Notes: generated from the sequence alone by a model not told the origin. A stretch of 64,000 nt of DNA from JAMZMI01 sp039944535 (GCA_039944535.1 JBDUYP010000007.1:62001-126000), one strand, 5' to 3'; counted from the stretch's first letter, positions 1 through 9,752 are shown. Numbers and translations are program-made.

Positions 1-729
1 CATGTAAACAAAGACGGTGCTATCGCCGGCCCTAAAGTTTTGGAGCATATGGTGGATACGGTGCTACAGTTTGAAGGTGATCGCCACATGTCATACCGTA
101 TTTTGAGAACGTCCAAAAACAGATTTGGATCGACTTCCGAACTGGGGATTTTTGAGATGCGCGAGGCTGGCTTACGTGAAGTTTTGAATCCATCAGAAGT
201 GCTGATTTCTCCGCGCGAGGCTTTTATGAGTGGGGTTGGTATAGGTGCCACAATGGAGGGAAACCGCCCGCTGCTGATCGAAGTACAGTCACTGGTAAGC
301 CCGGCAACTTACGGAACTCCACAGCGAAGCACAACGGGCTTTGATGCCAAAAGACTCAACATGCTTTTGGCTGTTTTGGAAAAGCGGCTTGGAGTGCGCC
401 TCAGTGCTCAGGACGTATTCCTCAATATCGCCGGCGGTGTGAAAGTCAGCGACCCTGCACTTGATCTCTCTATTTGTGCTTCTGTATTCTCATCGTTTGA
501 TGATATCCCGATTCCGGAAAAAGTGTGTTTCTCAGCCGAAGTGGGGCTGGGAGGTGAGATAAGAGCCGTGAACCGGATAGAGTCGCGTATCAGTGAGGCT
601 GCCAAACTGGGGTTTGAAGAAATATACGTTTCCAAACACAACACCAAAGGTCTGAACCTGGCCAAGCTTGGAATCAAAGTAAAGGCCTACAGTAAGTTAT
701 CGGATGCGTTTGAGGAGCTTTTCCGGTAA
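1..729 (+). CDS. radA: DNA repair protein RadA/Sms, C-terminal part (5' end outside window)
   Basis: The reading frame is open from the first base, so the gene begins upstream of the window; 242 residues are present. The fragment starts at the end of the RecA-like ATPase core (HVNKDGAIAGPKVLEH) and carries the RadA hallmark KNRFG at about residues 39-43. A Lon-protease-like C-terminal domain follows (ISPREAFMSGVGIGA, then SAEVGLGGEIRAV). RadA is a cytoplasmic ATPase that helps process recombination intermediates and branch migration. It converges with the minus-strand DUF3857 gene; the two stop codons are only 2 bp apart, leaving no room for a separate terminator. Family assignment is secure from the KNRFG motif and domain order. 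Confidence 0.96.
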   Translation, partial: HVNKDGAIAGPKVLEHMVDTVLQFEGDRHMSYRILRTSKNRFGSTSELGIFEMREAGLREVLNPSEVLISPREAFMSGVGIGATMEGNRPLLIEVQSLVSPATYGTPQRSTTGFDAKRLNMLLAVLEKRLGVRLSAQDVFLNIAGGVKVSDPALDLSICASVFSSFDDIPIPEKVCFSAEVGLGGEIRAVNRIESRISEAAKLGFEEIYVSKHNTKGLNLAKLGIKVKAYSKLSDAFEELFR

Positions 730-731
730 TT

Positions 732-2714
732 CTACTCACTCTTCTCCAGCACTATTGCATCGTTGAATTTTTTCACTGTAGCAGCCAGTGTGCTTTGGAG
801 TTTGTGATACTCATCTGATTGATAAACGGACTTTTTAAATGCCAGTTTGGCCATGATCGTAATTCGGCCTTTCATTTCACTTGCAGAATAGGTGATGGTT
901 GCGATGGCATTGTCCAAAGACAAGTTTTGCGGAATGTATGATATATGATACCCTTCTGGAATTATGATCGCAGAGTTGTATTGCTCGTTGTGTTTATATA
1001 CAAAGTCAACAGGGTAATTTCGTTCCTTCTGACTCAGCGGGTTGCTGCCCCAGGGAAAATGGAGGAAGGGCTTTATTACAATTTTGTCATCAATTATTTC
1101 AAGAGGATACTCACCTGCGCAAGCCATTATATAAGGAGAGCTGATCTTGTCAAAATTTTTGGTTCGTATATCAGAGATGTTTTGAAAACCCTCATTTCGC
1201 AGACTTTCTTCAATTTTTTCCGGATCGTCATCGAATTTCTTTTTCGTAGTATAGGCGTCAAATTCAGTAAAGCTGCTTATGACAGAGGATTTCAAAACAC
1301 CTTGTTGCAAATCAGGTTCCAGCGTGATAGACTTGATGTCCCACGATTCAATTCCTGAATACAGATCTATCCATGAGTAATCTTCCTGCATGAGTAGCCC
1401 CATACCATTCATGCATCTGGTAGGTATCCTGTTGAAGGGCAGATCAGATTCGCTACCGTCTGCCAAATAACTTGTCGACCCTAGATCCACAAGGATTACG
1501 ACATAATTGAAAAAGCTAGCAAAGGGGTATTTTGAATGAACTTTGCCGTGACTTCTCGTGCTTATTATCACGGGTTTTGCATTTATTCCGGCTTCCTGTA
1601 GCATCCCCAGTAGGAATAAATTGATGCTGCCTATATTTCCTGATTTGGTTTTCAGTAGTTCGTTTGGTTTTTGATTGGCATGCTCACCGTAAATTTTGTT
1701 CCAGGTAAAATTTTGCTTCACATATTCTATAATGATTTTGGACTTGGCCTCATCAGAAAGATCACTTAGGGCGAGTCCTTCAATGATGTCCTTTGCTGTC
1801 CTTTGTGACTTCTTTACGTATTTGCCAAATTTTTCATGATCATCATAGTCATCGATGAGTTTTGGCCAGGTGGTCATCACCTCCACATCACCTCCCGTCA
1901 ATGGATGATATTTGGAAAGTTGAAAATCCAGCTTCATGATGTAATCATTCGGGCTGCTTATAAAGGACTCATCCTTGAAGGCTGGGACATCCTTCATTAC
2001 GTAGGTGTGTACATAGTCCTGAAATTCGATCCCCCTAAACTGTCGCCTCAAACCCGGATCGACTATGCTGGTTTGCTCATCGAACTGTGAGATGCCCTGA
2101 AGCAAATAGATGTACTCATAAAATGGGATCATACTGACCTCATACTGACTGTACACAGTAGGTATGTCAGACTGAAATTCCCAGTCGGGCAGGTTGAAAA
2201 AGAATGGACTATAAACCGTGTATTGAATATCAATCACAGAACCTGGCTTCACTTGCGGCATGGCAAAAACTTTCTTTTCCCAGTAGTTATTTACGGTCTC
2301 GCTATAGACCTCTTTTGGGTTCAGCTCTGTTTTTTCCAGTTGATGGGTAGAGGTCAGATTATATGTGAAACACTTGATGTCTTCAACTTTCTCGGTACGA
2401 CCATATCCATCTGAGTAATATTGGATTGAGATGTTTCCATAGTCCAGCCCTTCCTCACTCAATATTTTTACACGTTTGGTTCTGGTAAACTTTATCTCAA
2501 ACCACGAGTCAGTGCGGATGAAGCGAGTTTCGCCAATATCGAATAGAACTACTGCAGGTGCTTCAGTATCATCAGGAGTGTATTCCAAATCATCTTTTCC
2601 GATTCTGCCAAATTCGCGCGAAAGCTTGGGCTGGGAGATCAGGCTGACGGATGCAGCAATGAAAATGGCCAAGAGCGTGAGCCTGTGAATACAGGTGAGA
2701 GGAGCATCATGCAT
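732..2714 (-). CDS. DUF3857/transglutaminase-like exported protein, catalytic residues lost (paralog A)
   Basis: 660 residues with an N-terminal hydrophobic signal segment (about residues 8-26), a DUF3857 beta-rich domain (about 50-240), a transglutaminase-like core (about 310-425) and a C-terminal beta domain. In the core the usual GDC(K/D) is SGNIGSIN near residue 358, and the usual NH is FFNYVV near 403, so Cys and His of the triad are absent; the Asp region (LADGSE, about 420) remains. A thiol-transfer or protease function is therefore unlikely and a binding or structural role is more plausible (inference). It is a tandem paralog of the next gene: both end KFNDAIVLEK. It is last in a minus-strand operon, 8 nt after its paralog. 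The biological role of the family is not established. Confidence 0.88.
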   Translation of the reverse strand: MHDAPLTCIHRLTLLAIFIAASVSLISQPKLSREFGRIGKDDLEYTPDDTEAPAVVLFDIGETRFIRTDSWFEIKFTRTKRVKILSEEGLDYGNISIQYYSDGYGRTEKVEDIKCFTYNLTSTHQLEKTELNPKEVYSETVNNYWEKKVFAMPQVKPGSVIDIQYTVYSPFFFNLPDWEFQSDIPTVYSQYEVSMIPFYEYIYLLQGISQFDEQTSIVDPGLRRQFRGIEFQDYVHTYVMKDVPAFKDESFISSPNDYIMKLDFQLSKYHPLTGGDVEVMTTWPKLIDDYDDHEKFGKYVKKSQRTAKDIIEGLALSDLSDEAKSKIIIEYVKQNFTWNKIYGEHANQKPNELLKTKSGNIGSINLFLLGMLQEAGINAKPVIISTRSHGKVHSKYPFASFFNYVVILVDLGSTSYLADGSESDLPFNRIPTRCMNGMGLLMQEDYSWIDLYSGIESWDIKSITLEPDLQQGVLKSSVISSFTEFDAYTTKKKFDDDPEKIEESLRNEGFQNISDIRTKNFDKISSPYIMACAGEYPLEIIDDKIVIKPFLHFPWGSNPLSQKERNYPVDFVYKHNEQYNSAIIIPEGYHISYIPQNLSLDNAIATITYSASEMKGRITIMAKLAFKKSVYQSDEYHKLQSTLAATVKKFNDAIVLEKSE

Positions 2715-2722
2715 GATGAGGA

Positions 2723-4699
2723 CTAGTTTGCTTTTTCCAGCACTATTGCATCGTTGAATTTTTCGACTATATCGTCAAAGTACCCTTTGATCTCTGTGTA
2801 ATTTTCGGGTAAATACATGGATTGCTTGAACAGGATTTTGCCACTTAAGTCTATGTAATCGGCGGACGGGGTGGCCGTGTAAGTGATGTTCATCAGTTCA
2901 TTGTCCACAATATATGACTCAGGGATGTATGTGGCCGTATAGCCCTCAGGAATCTTAATGGCTGATGTGAATTCATCGGATTGTTTGTATATCAAATCCA
3001 CGGGGTAAGTTCTGGTGTCCTGAGTAAGGGTGTTTTCATCCATTGGGAAATTGAGGAAGGGCTTGATGAGCAGCTTTTGATCAATGATCTCAATTGGCGA
3101 ATCGCCGGAAAAGGCGATCATGTAGGGCATATCTGGATTGTCGTAAAAACGGCTTTGACCCTTTGAAACATTGGCAAAGCCATGGTCTGTATAGTAGCTT
3201 TCTATTTTTGAAACATCATCCTTAAACCTGGCCTTATATTCATAGCTATCATACTCCGTTAGATTTTTGATCACCACAGCACTGGCCAGCGCGTTTTGCG
3301 GGTCAATGTTCATTTGGATGGCTGTTTTGTTAAGCGAAACGGATGGCGACTCTAAGTTTACCCAGCCCGGATTCTCGGTCAGCAGTAGGCCTTTGCCATT
3401 GAGGCATCTTATAGGGAGTTTGTTGTAGGGTAAATCTTTGTCTGTTCCATCCGCGAGAAAAATGCCACGGTTAGTTTCGACCAGTACTACTATATAATTG
3501 AAAAAGTCGATCATGGGGTATTGTGTCCATACCTTACCATGCCGTCTTGTACTCATGAGCACGGGAGTGGCCTTGATGCCGGCATTTCGCAAAATAGCTG
3601 TTAGCAACAGATTCAATTCTACTACATCTCCATAACCTGTTTTGAGCAACTTTTTTGGGGTTATATCCACGGTTCGCGGGCCGGTAGTGCCATTCCATGA
3701 ATAAGTTTGCTTGGTAAACTCGATCAATGCCTGAGCTACTTTTAGTTGATCAAGTTCGCCCGGAAACTCGGGTTTGCCTTCAATTTTTGAAGCTTCGCGC
3801 TCGCATTTGTTTAGGTACTTGCCAAAGTATTCGCTTTTATCTAATTCATGAACAAGCTTTGGCCATGTGGTAAGTTTTATTTCTTTGCGGCCTGTTCGTG
3901 GGACATAGTACTCAGCAAGTTGAAATTGCTGTTTCATGATGATGTGTTCCCGGCCACTAGAGAAGGATTCATCTTTTAGCGAGGGCACATTTTTCATTAC
4001 AGCACGGTGAATCATATCATAAAACTTATTGGTAACCATGCCTTGAGAACCATATTCCCTTGCTACTCCTACCTTATCTTCCTCAGCAGTTTTTAGATCA
4101 AAAGACTCAATGTTTTGAATGAGTTCAACATAGACAAAGAATGGAATCATCCGCCAGATAGATTCACTATGGACAGTTGGGATGTCATCCTGAAAACGCC
4201 ATTCGGGGAGATCCCCAGCACTCATTGGGTACATGTTGTATTTAAACTCGATGACAGAACCAACCTTAACATCGGGCATGGCGAAGACTTTTCTGCTCCA
4301 GAATTGACTGCTTTTTTCTTCGTAAACATCTTTTAGATTTAGGGGAGTCTTGCTTATGCCCGAGGAGGTGAGGTTGTATGTGTTTCCCTCCAAAATTTCC
4401 ACTCGCTGAAACCTTTCCATGTTTTCGAAATAGAATGCAATGGCAATGTTGGCTTGATTGAGACCTTCCTCAGTGAGTATTTTGATTCTCTTCGTTCGTG
4501 TGAATCGTGGCTTGTACCAGCCAATTTCAGAGATGAACCGGAGATCCCCTTTATCGAAGAGAACTACGGCAGGTGCGTCAGGTTCAAAGTCTGGAACATA
4601 GTTCATATCAGCGGTGGTGATTTCTCCAAACTCCGTGGAGACTTGAGCGGCTAGTGCGAAGGCCATTATTAACAGGCCTACAGAAAGGATAAATTTCAT
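2723..4699 (-). CDS. DUF3857/transglutaminase-like exported protein, catalytic residues lost (paralog B)
   Basis: 658 residues with signal peptide MKFILSVGLLIMAFALAAQ, then DUF3857 (about 45-240) and a transglutaminase-like core. It aligns end to end with the downstream gene (shared DAPAVVLFD, FTRTKR(I/V)KIL, RKVFAMP, GKGLLL/GMGLLM). The catalytic Cys position is GDVVELN (about residue 356) and the His position is FFNYIV (about 397); only the Asp region LADGTD (about 415) is kept. Its start codon directly abuts the stop of the upstream gene, suggesting coupled translation. A periplasmic or outer-membrane-associated location is inferred from the signal peptide and from neighbours that are all exported. 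Versions of this family with the NYV substitution are, as I recall, common in Bacteroidota, so this is a clade trait rather than decay. Confidence 0.88.
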   Translation of the reverse strand: MKFILSVGLLIMAFALAAQVSTEFGEITTADMNYVPDFEPDAPAVVLFDKGDLRFISEIGWYKPRFTRTKRIKILTEEGLNQANIAIAFYFENMERFQRVEILEGNTYNLTSSGISKTPLNLKDVYEEKSSQFWSRKVFAMPDVKVGSVIEFKYNMYPMSAGDLPEWRFQDDIPTVHSESIWRMIPFFVYVELIQNIESFDLKTAEEDKVGVAREYGSQGMVTNKFYDMIHRAVMKNVPSLKDESFSSGREHIIMKQQFQLAEYYVPRTGRKEIKLTTWPKLVHELDKSEYFGKYLNKCEREASKIEGKPEFPGELDQLKVAQALIEFTKQTYSWNGTTGPRTVDITPKKLLKTGYGDVVELNLLLTAILRNAGIKATPVLMSTRRHGKVWTQYPMIDFFNYIVVLVETNRGIFLADGTDKDLPYNKLPIRCLNGKGLLLTENPGWVNLESPSVSLNKTAIQMNIDPQNALASAVVIKNLTEYDSYEYKARFKDDVSKIESYYTDHGFANVSKGQSRFYDNPDMPYMIAFSGDSPIEIIDQKLLIKPFLNFPMDENTLTQDTRTYPVDLIYKQSDEFTSAIKIPEGYTATYIPESYIVDNELMNITYTATPSADYIDLSGKILFKQSMYLPENYTEIKGYFDDIVEKFNDAIVLEKAN

Positions 4700-6547
4700 T
4701 TAGTGTTTAATTAGGATATAAGTGTTGTGTTCAAACCGTCGTATAGATTGGATAAATCTATACAATTCTTCATAGTCCTCAAGAGGATAGTCTCCGTTCT
4801 TTATGAAAAATTTTCGCGAAGCATGAATTTGGTCTTTCAGTTGAAAAAACTGCATAGAATAGCTCCCAAATTTTGTTTCTAAGGAGAAGTTTTCAGGGGA
4901 GACTACTTCTCCTGCTGCCTTTGGAAGTTGATATACTATAGAGTCTAGCTGTTGTATCGGGATATTGATCCGTATGGGCTGAGTGCGCTTGTCAGGGCGC
5001 TCGGCCAGACTTAATTGGGAATGGGGCAGGCTATATGCAAGTGTATTTCCCACCTTTCGGCAGAGCTTTTGTGCGCTAATAGTTACGGTGCAGCCATCTA
5101 CAATCTTTGTTCCTGTGCGGTAGATAGGTTCGACAGATTCCAGTGTAAAATTTGAGAAAGGAATGAGGTTTTTCTTTAGGTAGGCCTCCACGTCTGCGTG
5201 AGAGCCATTTTTGGTATAATAGTTTAGCGAAGAAAAGTGCTCTTCACCCAGCTTATATTCTATAGAAATGGATTGTTTGTCGTGGTTTTCTGCGTTTATT
5301 TCGATTTTCGATTCTGTGCTTATGTCTTCCGGCCTCAACTCAGGAATTTTGACCAATTGACTGGCTTCATCTGCACACAGCAGCCCATATCGATTTTGAG
5401 TAAATGAACCTAAATATCCAAAAGGACTCCAATTGGAAGTGTTTTCCAGCCAGAGGGTGTCTTTTTCCATTGGTACACAGAGTATTACATGGTTGAACTG
5501 GTTGCCCGGTATCTCTGTCAAAAGTCGAGGAGCATTGTCACCAGCATTGACGAGTGTATAATACGAGTCAACGCCTATAACTTCCAGGGCTGATCGCATG
5601 TAGTTGGTTAGTGCCTTACAGTCTCCATATCGGTTTTTTACTACATATGAAGCTGGGTAGGATTTGTGCCCACCTATGTCTATCGCTACGAAAATGTATC
5701 GGTGATTTTCCTGTAGGTATTCATAAATGGTTTGTATTTTTTGCTGGACAGTACTATCGTTTCTGGTCATCGAAAGTATTCGAATTTTTTCTTCCGGAGG
5801 TAGGTCGTTGAGCCCATTATTGAGGTCATAAGCCCATTGACCAAAAGTCGTCCATGTCTCTGCTGACCCTGAAGTTCCATAGAAAAAATCATGAGAAGTG
5901 ATGAAGACTTTCGGCGCGGTTTCGTACGCTGGTGGAGAGAATGATTCCTCTTTTATGGGTGAGAGGTCCCGTGCTGTCCATGTTTTAGTTTCCTTTCCGT
6001 CAGACGTGGTTGAGGTAAAATCAAGATCTTTTGTGCTGTAAATAGTCGCCTGATATCCACTGTCTAACTCCAGGGTTAGACTGGCGTGGCGTGTGGGGAT
6101 GCTGTAAAATGCCATTGGGCTCCACCGGGCAATAGATATGTGTCCGAAATAGGAGGTTTTGGTTTTATAATAAACCCTGTAAGGGTACGTGTTGTGAATG
6201 AGGCGAAACTCTCGCATTTCATCGTCCTCAAAAAGGGCAATATCGCTTACCAAGCTGCGTTTACTGATTTCCGATTTTTTCAGTTTTCGGATTACATTTC
6301 CATGTGCATCCTGAATGTTGGCTTCTACTATCTTGACTTTGGCCGACCCATATTGAGGTACTTGTATATGACCTAGCCATTGGTAATCCTTACTATCAAT
6401 TTGAAACAGGTACGAGGACTCTTCTTCAATGAAGAGCTTTTTTACCCTTATGTTTTTGGTGTGATCTACGAGCGATCCCTGCGCTGAAAGAAAGGAGGTC
6501 GTAGTAAAAAATAAGCAGACGAAGAGATGTCTGTGAATGCGGCTCAT
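4700..6547 (-). CDS. DUF3857 and transglutaminase-domain exported protein
   Basis: 615 residues with a signal peptide ending SFLSAQG near residue 24, an N-terminal DUF3857 domain (about 40-220) and a transglutaminase core (about 265-385). Unlike its two downstream relatives it keeps the nucleophile region YGDCKALTN (Cys about 309) and the His region FNHVIL (about 352). The third position is WLENTS (about 369) where D-x-T is usual, so the acid of the triad is uncertain. It may be a transglutaminase-fold thiol hydrolase acting outside the cytoplasm; no substrate can be named. It lies 45 nt after the DUF5723 gene and abuts the paralog downstream. A perfect 8-bp inverted repeat sits immediately before its ATG. 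Confidence 0.87.
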   Translation of the reverse strand: MSRIHRHLFVCLFFTTTSFLSAQGSLVDHTKNIRVKKLFIEEESSYLFQIDSKDYQWLGHIQVPQYGSAKVKIVEANIQDAHGNVIRKLKKSEISKRSLVSDIALFEDDEMREFRLIHNTYPYRVYYKTKTSYFGHISIARWSPMAFYSIPTRHASLTLELDSGYQATIYSTKDLDFTSTTSDGKETKTWTARDLSPIKEESFSPPAYETAPKVFITSHDFFYGTSGSAETWTTFGQWAYDLNNGLNDLPPEEKIRILSMTRNDSTVQQKIQTIYEYLQENHRYIFVAIDIGGHKSYPASYVVKNRYGDCKALTNYMRSALEVIGVDSYYTLVNAGDNAPRLLTEIPGNQFNHVILCVPMEKDTLWLENTSNWSPFGYLGSFTQNRYGLLCADEASQLVKIPELRPEDISTESKIEINAENHDKQSISIEYKLGEEHFSSLNYYTKNGSHADVEAYLKKNLIPFSNFTLESVEPIYRTGTKIVDGCTVTISAQKLCRKVGNTLAYSLPHSQLSLAERPDKRTQPIRINIPIQQLDSIVYQLPKAAGEVVSPENFSLETKFGSYSMQFFQLKDQIHASRKFFIKNGDYPLEDYEELYRFIQSIRRFEHNTYILIKH

Positions 6548-6576
6548 ATTACACTTTTGATTAAATATAGTGTAAT
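6548..6576 (-). promoter_or_regulatory. Inverted repeat abutting the start codon of the DUF3857 gene
   Basis: ATTACACT (6548-6555) and AGTGTAAT (6569-6576) form a perfect 8-bp inverted repeat with a 13-nt loop. It fills most of the 45-nt gap between the DUF5723 and DUF3857 genes and touches the ATG at 6545-6547. It could be a dimeric operator or an mRNA hairpin that tunes translation of the downstream part of the operon. No T-tract follows, so it is not a standard terminator. Confidence 0.45.
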
Positions 6577-6592
6577 GAGTTATTAATGAAAA

Positions 6593-8113
6593 TCAATCAG
6601 GGGGATCTACCATATAGGAGTCACGATCCCTTCTTTCTTGTTTAGGAATGATGTTGTAGATCCCTTCTTGCCTTTTGACCTTCACTTTTTCTCCCATAAA
6701 GCTCTGGTTTTGGTGCCAACCTGGCCCTTTCTTTTTTACTTTTTCGGTGTTGTAGGTAGTAGTGGACCCTCGGCGCTGCGGGTCTTTAGAGTGGTTGTTT
6801 TTACCAAAAATGAAATTGATCCCGACACGAACATCCATTGATTGGAATTTGGTCACATCAAAATTGTAAATCTGATCTACGGCAAGGTAAAACTGCGCTG
6901 GTCCTCCTTTGACGGCCACTGCTGCTCCCAGGTTAAAAAACTGCTGCGGCAGTCGTGTTACGTTTATAGACCCCACGAACCAATCTCCAAACTTTTGCTG
7001 ATAACCCACACCAAGAAGAAACTTCATTTCCTTTTGAATATATCTTGTACCTACACTGGTTATCACGTTTCCTCCATACTCATTTATCCTGTAAGCCCAG
7101 CTAAAGTAGGCTTTAGGCCCTATCAGAGTTGAGTAAGCTTCACTGTTTTTGTCGATATCAAACCTATTGATTAGAGAATCTTTCACAGTTTCTTCAATAT
7201 TGCTGGTGCTTCTTAAGTTCAGGCCGGAATAGGTAAAAGTCGTATCGGCGATATATCTGTTTTCTATGTCATCCTTCCATGCGATATACCCCAGATCAAC
7301 CAGCGAAGCAGAGATTCTGTTGTATTTATTCATGGTCCAGTCGAAACCCAGATCCACGGCAAAACCGCGATTGTTATTCATGACGAGATGCGAGCCAATG
7401 TCGCCTGTTTCGCCTTGCATGATATTTACACCGGAAGACCTTAACATCAAGTCGCTTACGTCTCCTTCCAGTATGTATGTTTCTCCATTTGTGGCGATAT
7501 AAGCTTTTTGATTTTCAGGAGTACTCATGTTGGTAAAGCCTTGTAGGTATTTCAATCTGACGCCCAATACCACATCTGCATTAGGTGACGGGTAGGTGGC
7601 CCCTATTCCCATTTCCCTAAAATGCGTGGCGGACACCCTCGTGCTACCAATTTGAATTTTTTGATCAATCACCGAGGTATTTCCTTTTATCAGGAACCTC
7701 ATAACACGTTTTGTGGCCAGGACGTCAGCTTCTATTCTTTCGTTGGCAAAAAGGGAGAATGACATGCCATTGTTGGCAACAATCCCAAAGTGTAGCAAAC
7801 TGATATTGGCATGTACACTCCACATATTGTTGATGCCAAGGTTCTTCAGGGCTTTGATCAGATCCACTTTTGATTGTCCACTTTCCAGTTTGACCACAGA
7901 CTCATCGTAGCTAAGCCTGCTGTTGTAATTAAGGTGGATGCCTGATAAAACGGGGAGTCCCAAAAACACTTTTCCATCTGGAACGAATGCCGGATTGTAG
8001 CTTCCATTTTGAAACGTCGCATTGCCCAGATTGTAAAAAGAAAGGCTGGTTTGAGCATGAAGTGCAAAAGCGCTAATCAGCAGGGTCGATATGGCGATGA
8101 AAATCCGTTTCAA
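6593..8113 (-). CDS. DUF5723 family outer-membrane protein
   Basis: 506 residues with a signal peptide (ends FALHAQ, about residue 21). The mature start SFYNLGNATFQNGSYNPAF is typical of DUF5723, a Bacteroidota family thought to form an outer-membrane beta-barrel; alternating hydrophobic/polar segments run through the protein. The C-terminal 80 residues are basic and polar (KKGPGWHQNQ, KQERRDRDS), unlike a normal barrel end. The start codon is TTG (8111-8113), directly adjacent to the TAA of the preceding lipoprotein gene. No in-frame ATG would preserve the signal peptide, so TTG is almost certainly used. The operon context suggests it works with the lipoprotein at the outer membrane (inference). 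Confidence 0.82.
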   Translation of the reverse strand: MKRIFIAISTLLISAFALHAQTSLSFYNLGNATFQNGSYNPAFVPDGKVFLGLPVLSGIHLNYNSRLSYDESVVKLESGQSKVDLIKALKNLGINNMWSVHANISLLHFGIVANNGMSFSLFANERIEADVLATKRVMRFLIKGNTSVIDQKIQIGSTRVSATHFREMGIGATYPSPNADVVLGVRLKYLQGFTNMSTPENQKAYIATNGETYILEGDVSDLMLRSSGVNIMQGETGDIGSHLVMNNNRGFAVDLGFDWTMNKYNRISASLVDLGYIAWKDDIENRYIADTTFTYSGLNLRSTSNIEETVKDSLINRFDIDKNSEAYSTLIGPKAYFSWAYRINEYGGNVITSVGTRYIQKEMKFLLGVGYQQKFGDWFVGSINVTRLPQQFFNLGAAVAVKGGPAQFYLAVDQIYNFDVTKFQSMDVRVGINFIFGKNNHSKDPQRRGSTTTYNTEKVKKKGPGWHQNQSFMGEKVKVKRQEGIYNIIPKQERRDRDSYMVDPPD

Positions 8114-9724
8114 TTATAAATCTACTTTTAAAGTGCCGACAGCCGAAATTTGAATATCCAGCTTGTAATCGGCTAAAATTTTCACAAAAATATCATTTGA
8201 ATTCAAGCTCTCAGGCGTATTTAATGCTACACGGAGGTTGATTCTCTTGCCGTTGTTGAGCGCCGTGATACCTTCTTCACTAATAGGAATATCTTCGATA
8301 TGTTTTCTTGGCTGCTTCAGAGAGCCATCTAGATTTAAGAAAGGTGTTTGAATTGTCAGGTGCTCTGCAGCCACGTAGGAAAGGGAGTCATTTTCATCAT
8401 AAATCTCGATTGTGAGCCATACAGAAAATGGGATTTCATTGACGCTTACGATGCGGAGCGTTAGGGAATCTGTTTCGTTAAAATCCAGTCCGCCACCAAG
8501 GCTAAAATCAATATCTCTTGTGACATCTTCGAGTTTAAGCTCCAATGGGAGATTGGCCTCAACAGTCGCGGTGATCTCCGAATTTGGCACGAGAAAGTTT
8601 GATTGATCAGCGTCGAAAGGGTTGCTTACCGCCGACACGCCAAAGGCCAATTGATTAGGTGTGGCAGAAAGTAACGGACGAATGGTAGAGTTCTCAGTAT
8701 TTATGGCTGATTCTGTCGTCGCAAAATCACCTGGTGTTGTAGGAATATTGAGTTCTTGAGGCGTTTCTGTTATTTCTCCACTGAGGTAAATTGTGTCAGG
8801 GTTTTGGGTTCCTTCTACACCATATATTTCATTGTAAAGAATACCTAAGGGTACACCGAGATTGCTTGAGTAATTAAACGTGATTTCAGGGTTTCCGAAA
8901 TAAAGGCCGGATTCACCCAGGTCATCAAAAAAATCAATGTCCAATGGCTCTCCCTGAAAACTCACAGTGTCTTGCCCAAAACGACCATATATCAATTCAA
9001 AATCTGTATCATCCGAATAGTCGATTGCCATCCTAACTGTACTTTCCTGAAAGTCCGTGTTGGCGGGAATGGTAATGGTATAGTCTAAGACCATCTTGAA
9101 AATGTTTGCCGTATCAATGCCGGAGGCATCAGTCAAAACATTGAAGTTGGTTTTGTAACCAACCAAAGACTGGTCAGGACTTCCTGATTCGTCAAACATC
9201 ATCATGTTACCTGAAGACACCTCTTTGGTATCGATCAAGGTGGCTGTATAAGTACTGGTTATTCCTTGATCAGGACTCATAGCTATATTTAAACTAAGGG
9301 TACCCGTACTATAAAATATAGAGTCAACGCGTTCTTTTTCAGAAGGCTCATAAACAAATTCTATGGTGTCCGAGACAATAACAGGAATGACTTGTTCGGT
9401 TGGGGTGGCTGGTATTGCGCTGATGGTAACCTCATAAGCAGGTACCTCTACCTGACTGATATCCAGGATGTCGCTACCTTGAGAAAAGCTAACAGTGTCC
9501 TGATAACTAAGATAGATGAGCGTGGTGCTGTCCTCCTGAAGATCTACGTCCGTATCACCTGCCCTGTCTATAAGTTCACGAATAGTATAAGAAACATGAC
9601 CGAGCGGAATGGCAGAATTGCTCGTAATGGTAGGGCCTTCGAGATTATTAAAATCTAACTCATCGAAGTTGCATCCCGTGGCTATCGCCAGGGCACAAAT
9701 TAAGAAATAGAATACCTTTTTCAC
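8114..9724 (-). CDS. Predicted outer-surface lipoprotein of unknown function
   Basis: 536 residues. The N-terminus has a hydrophobic segment followed by a lipobox (IATGC, Cys 18), so lipidation and attachment to a membrane are predicted. The rest is acidic and rich in Asp, Ser, Thr and Ile (PLGHVSYTIRELIDRAGDTD, YEIYGVEGTQ), consistent with beta-sandwich domains; I recognise no catalytic motif. The start codon is GTG (9722-9724), chosen because it precedes the signal peptide directly; no ATG fits. It lies 28 nt after the PLP-enzyme gene and abuts the DUF5723 gene, so it is probably co-transcribed with both. Function unknown. Confidence 0.8.
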   Translation of the reverse strand: MKKVFYFLICALAIATGCNFDELDFNNLEGPTITSNSAIPLGHVSYTIRELIDRAGDTDVDLQEDSTTLIYLSYQDTVSFSQGSDILDISQVEVPAYEVTISAIPATPTEQVIPVIVSDTIEFVYEPSEKERVDSIFYSTGTLSLNIAMSPDQGITSTYTATLIDTKEVSSGNMMMFDESGSPDQSLVGYKTNFNVLTDASGIDTANIFKMVLDYTITIPANTDFQESTVRMAIDYSDDTDFELIYGRFGQDTVSFQGEPLDIDFFDDLGESGLYFGNPEITFNYSSNLGVPLGILYNEIYGVEGTQNPDTIYLSGEITETPQELNIPTTPGDFATTESAINTENSTIRPLLSATPNQLAFGVSAVSNPFDADQSNFLVPNSEITATVEANLPLELKLEDVTRDIDFSLGGGLDFNETDSLTLRIVSVNEIPFSVWLTIEIYDENDSLSYVAAEHLTIQTPFLNLDGSLKQPRKHIEDIPISEEGITALNNGKRINLRVALNTPESLNSNDIFVKILADYKLDIQISAVGTLKVDL

Positions 9725-9752
9725 CTGTTAAAACTTGCTGAAATATAACAAA

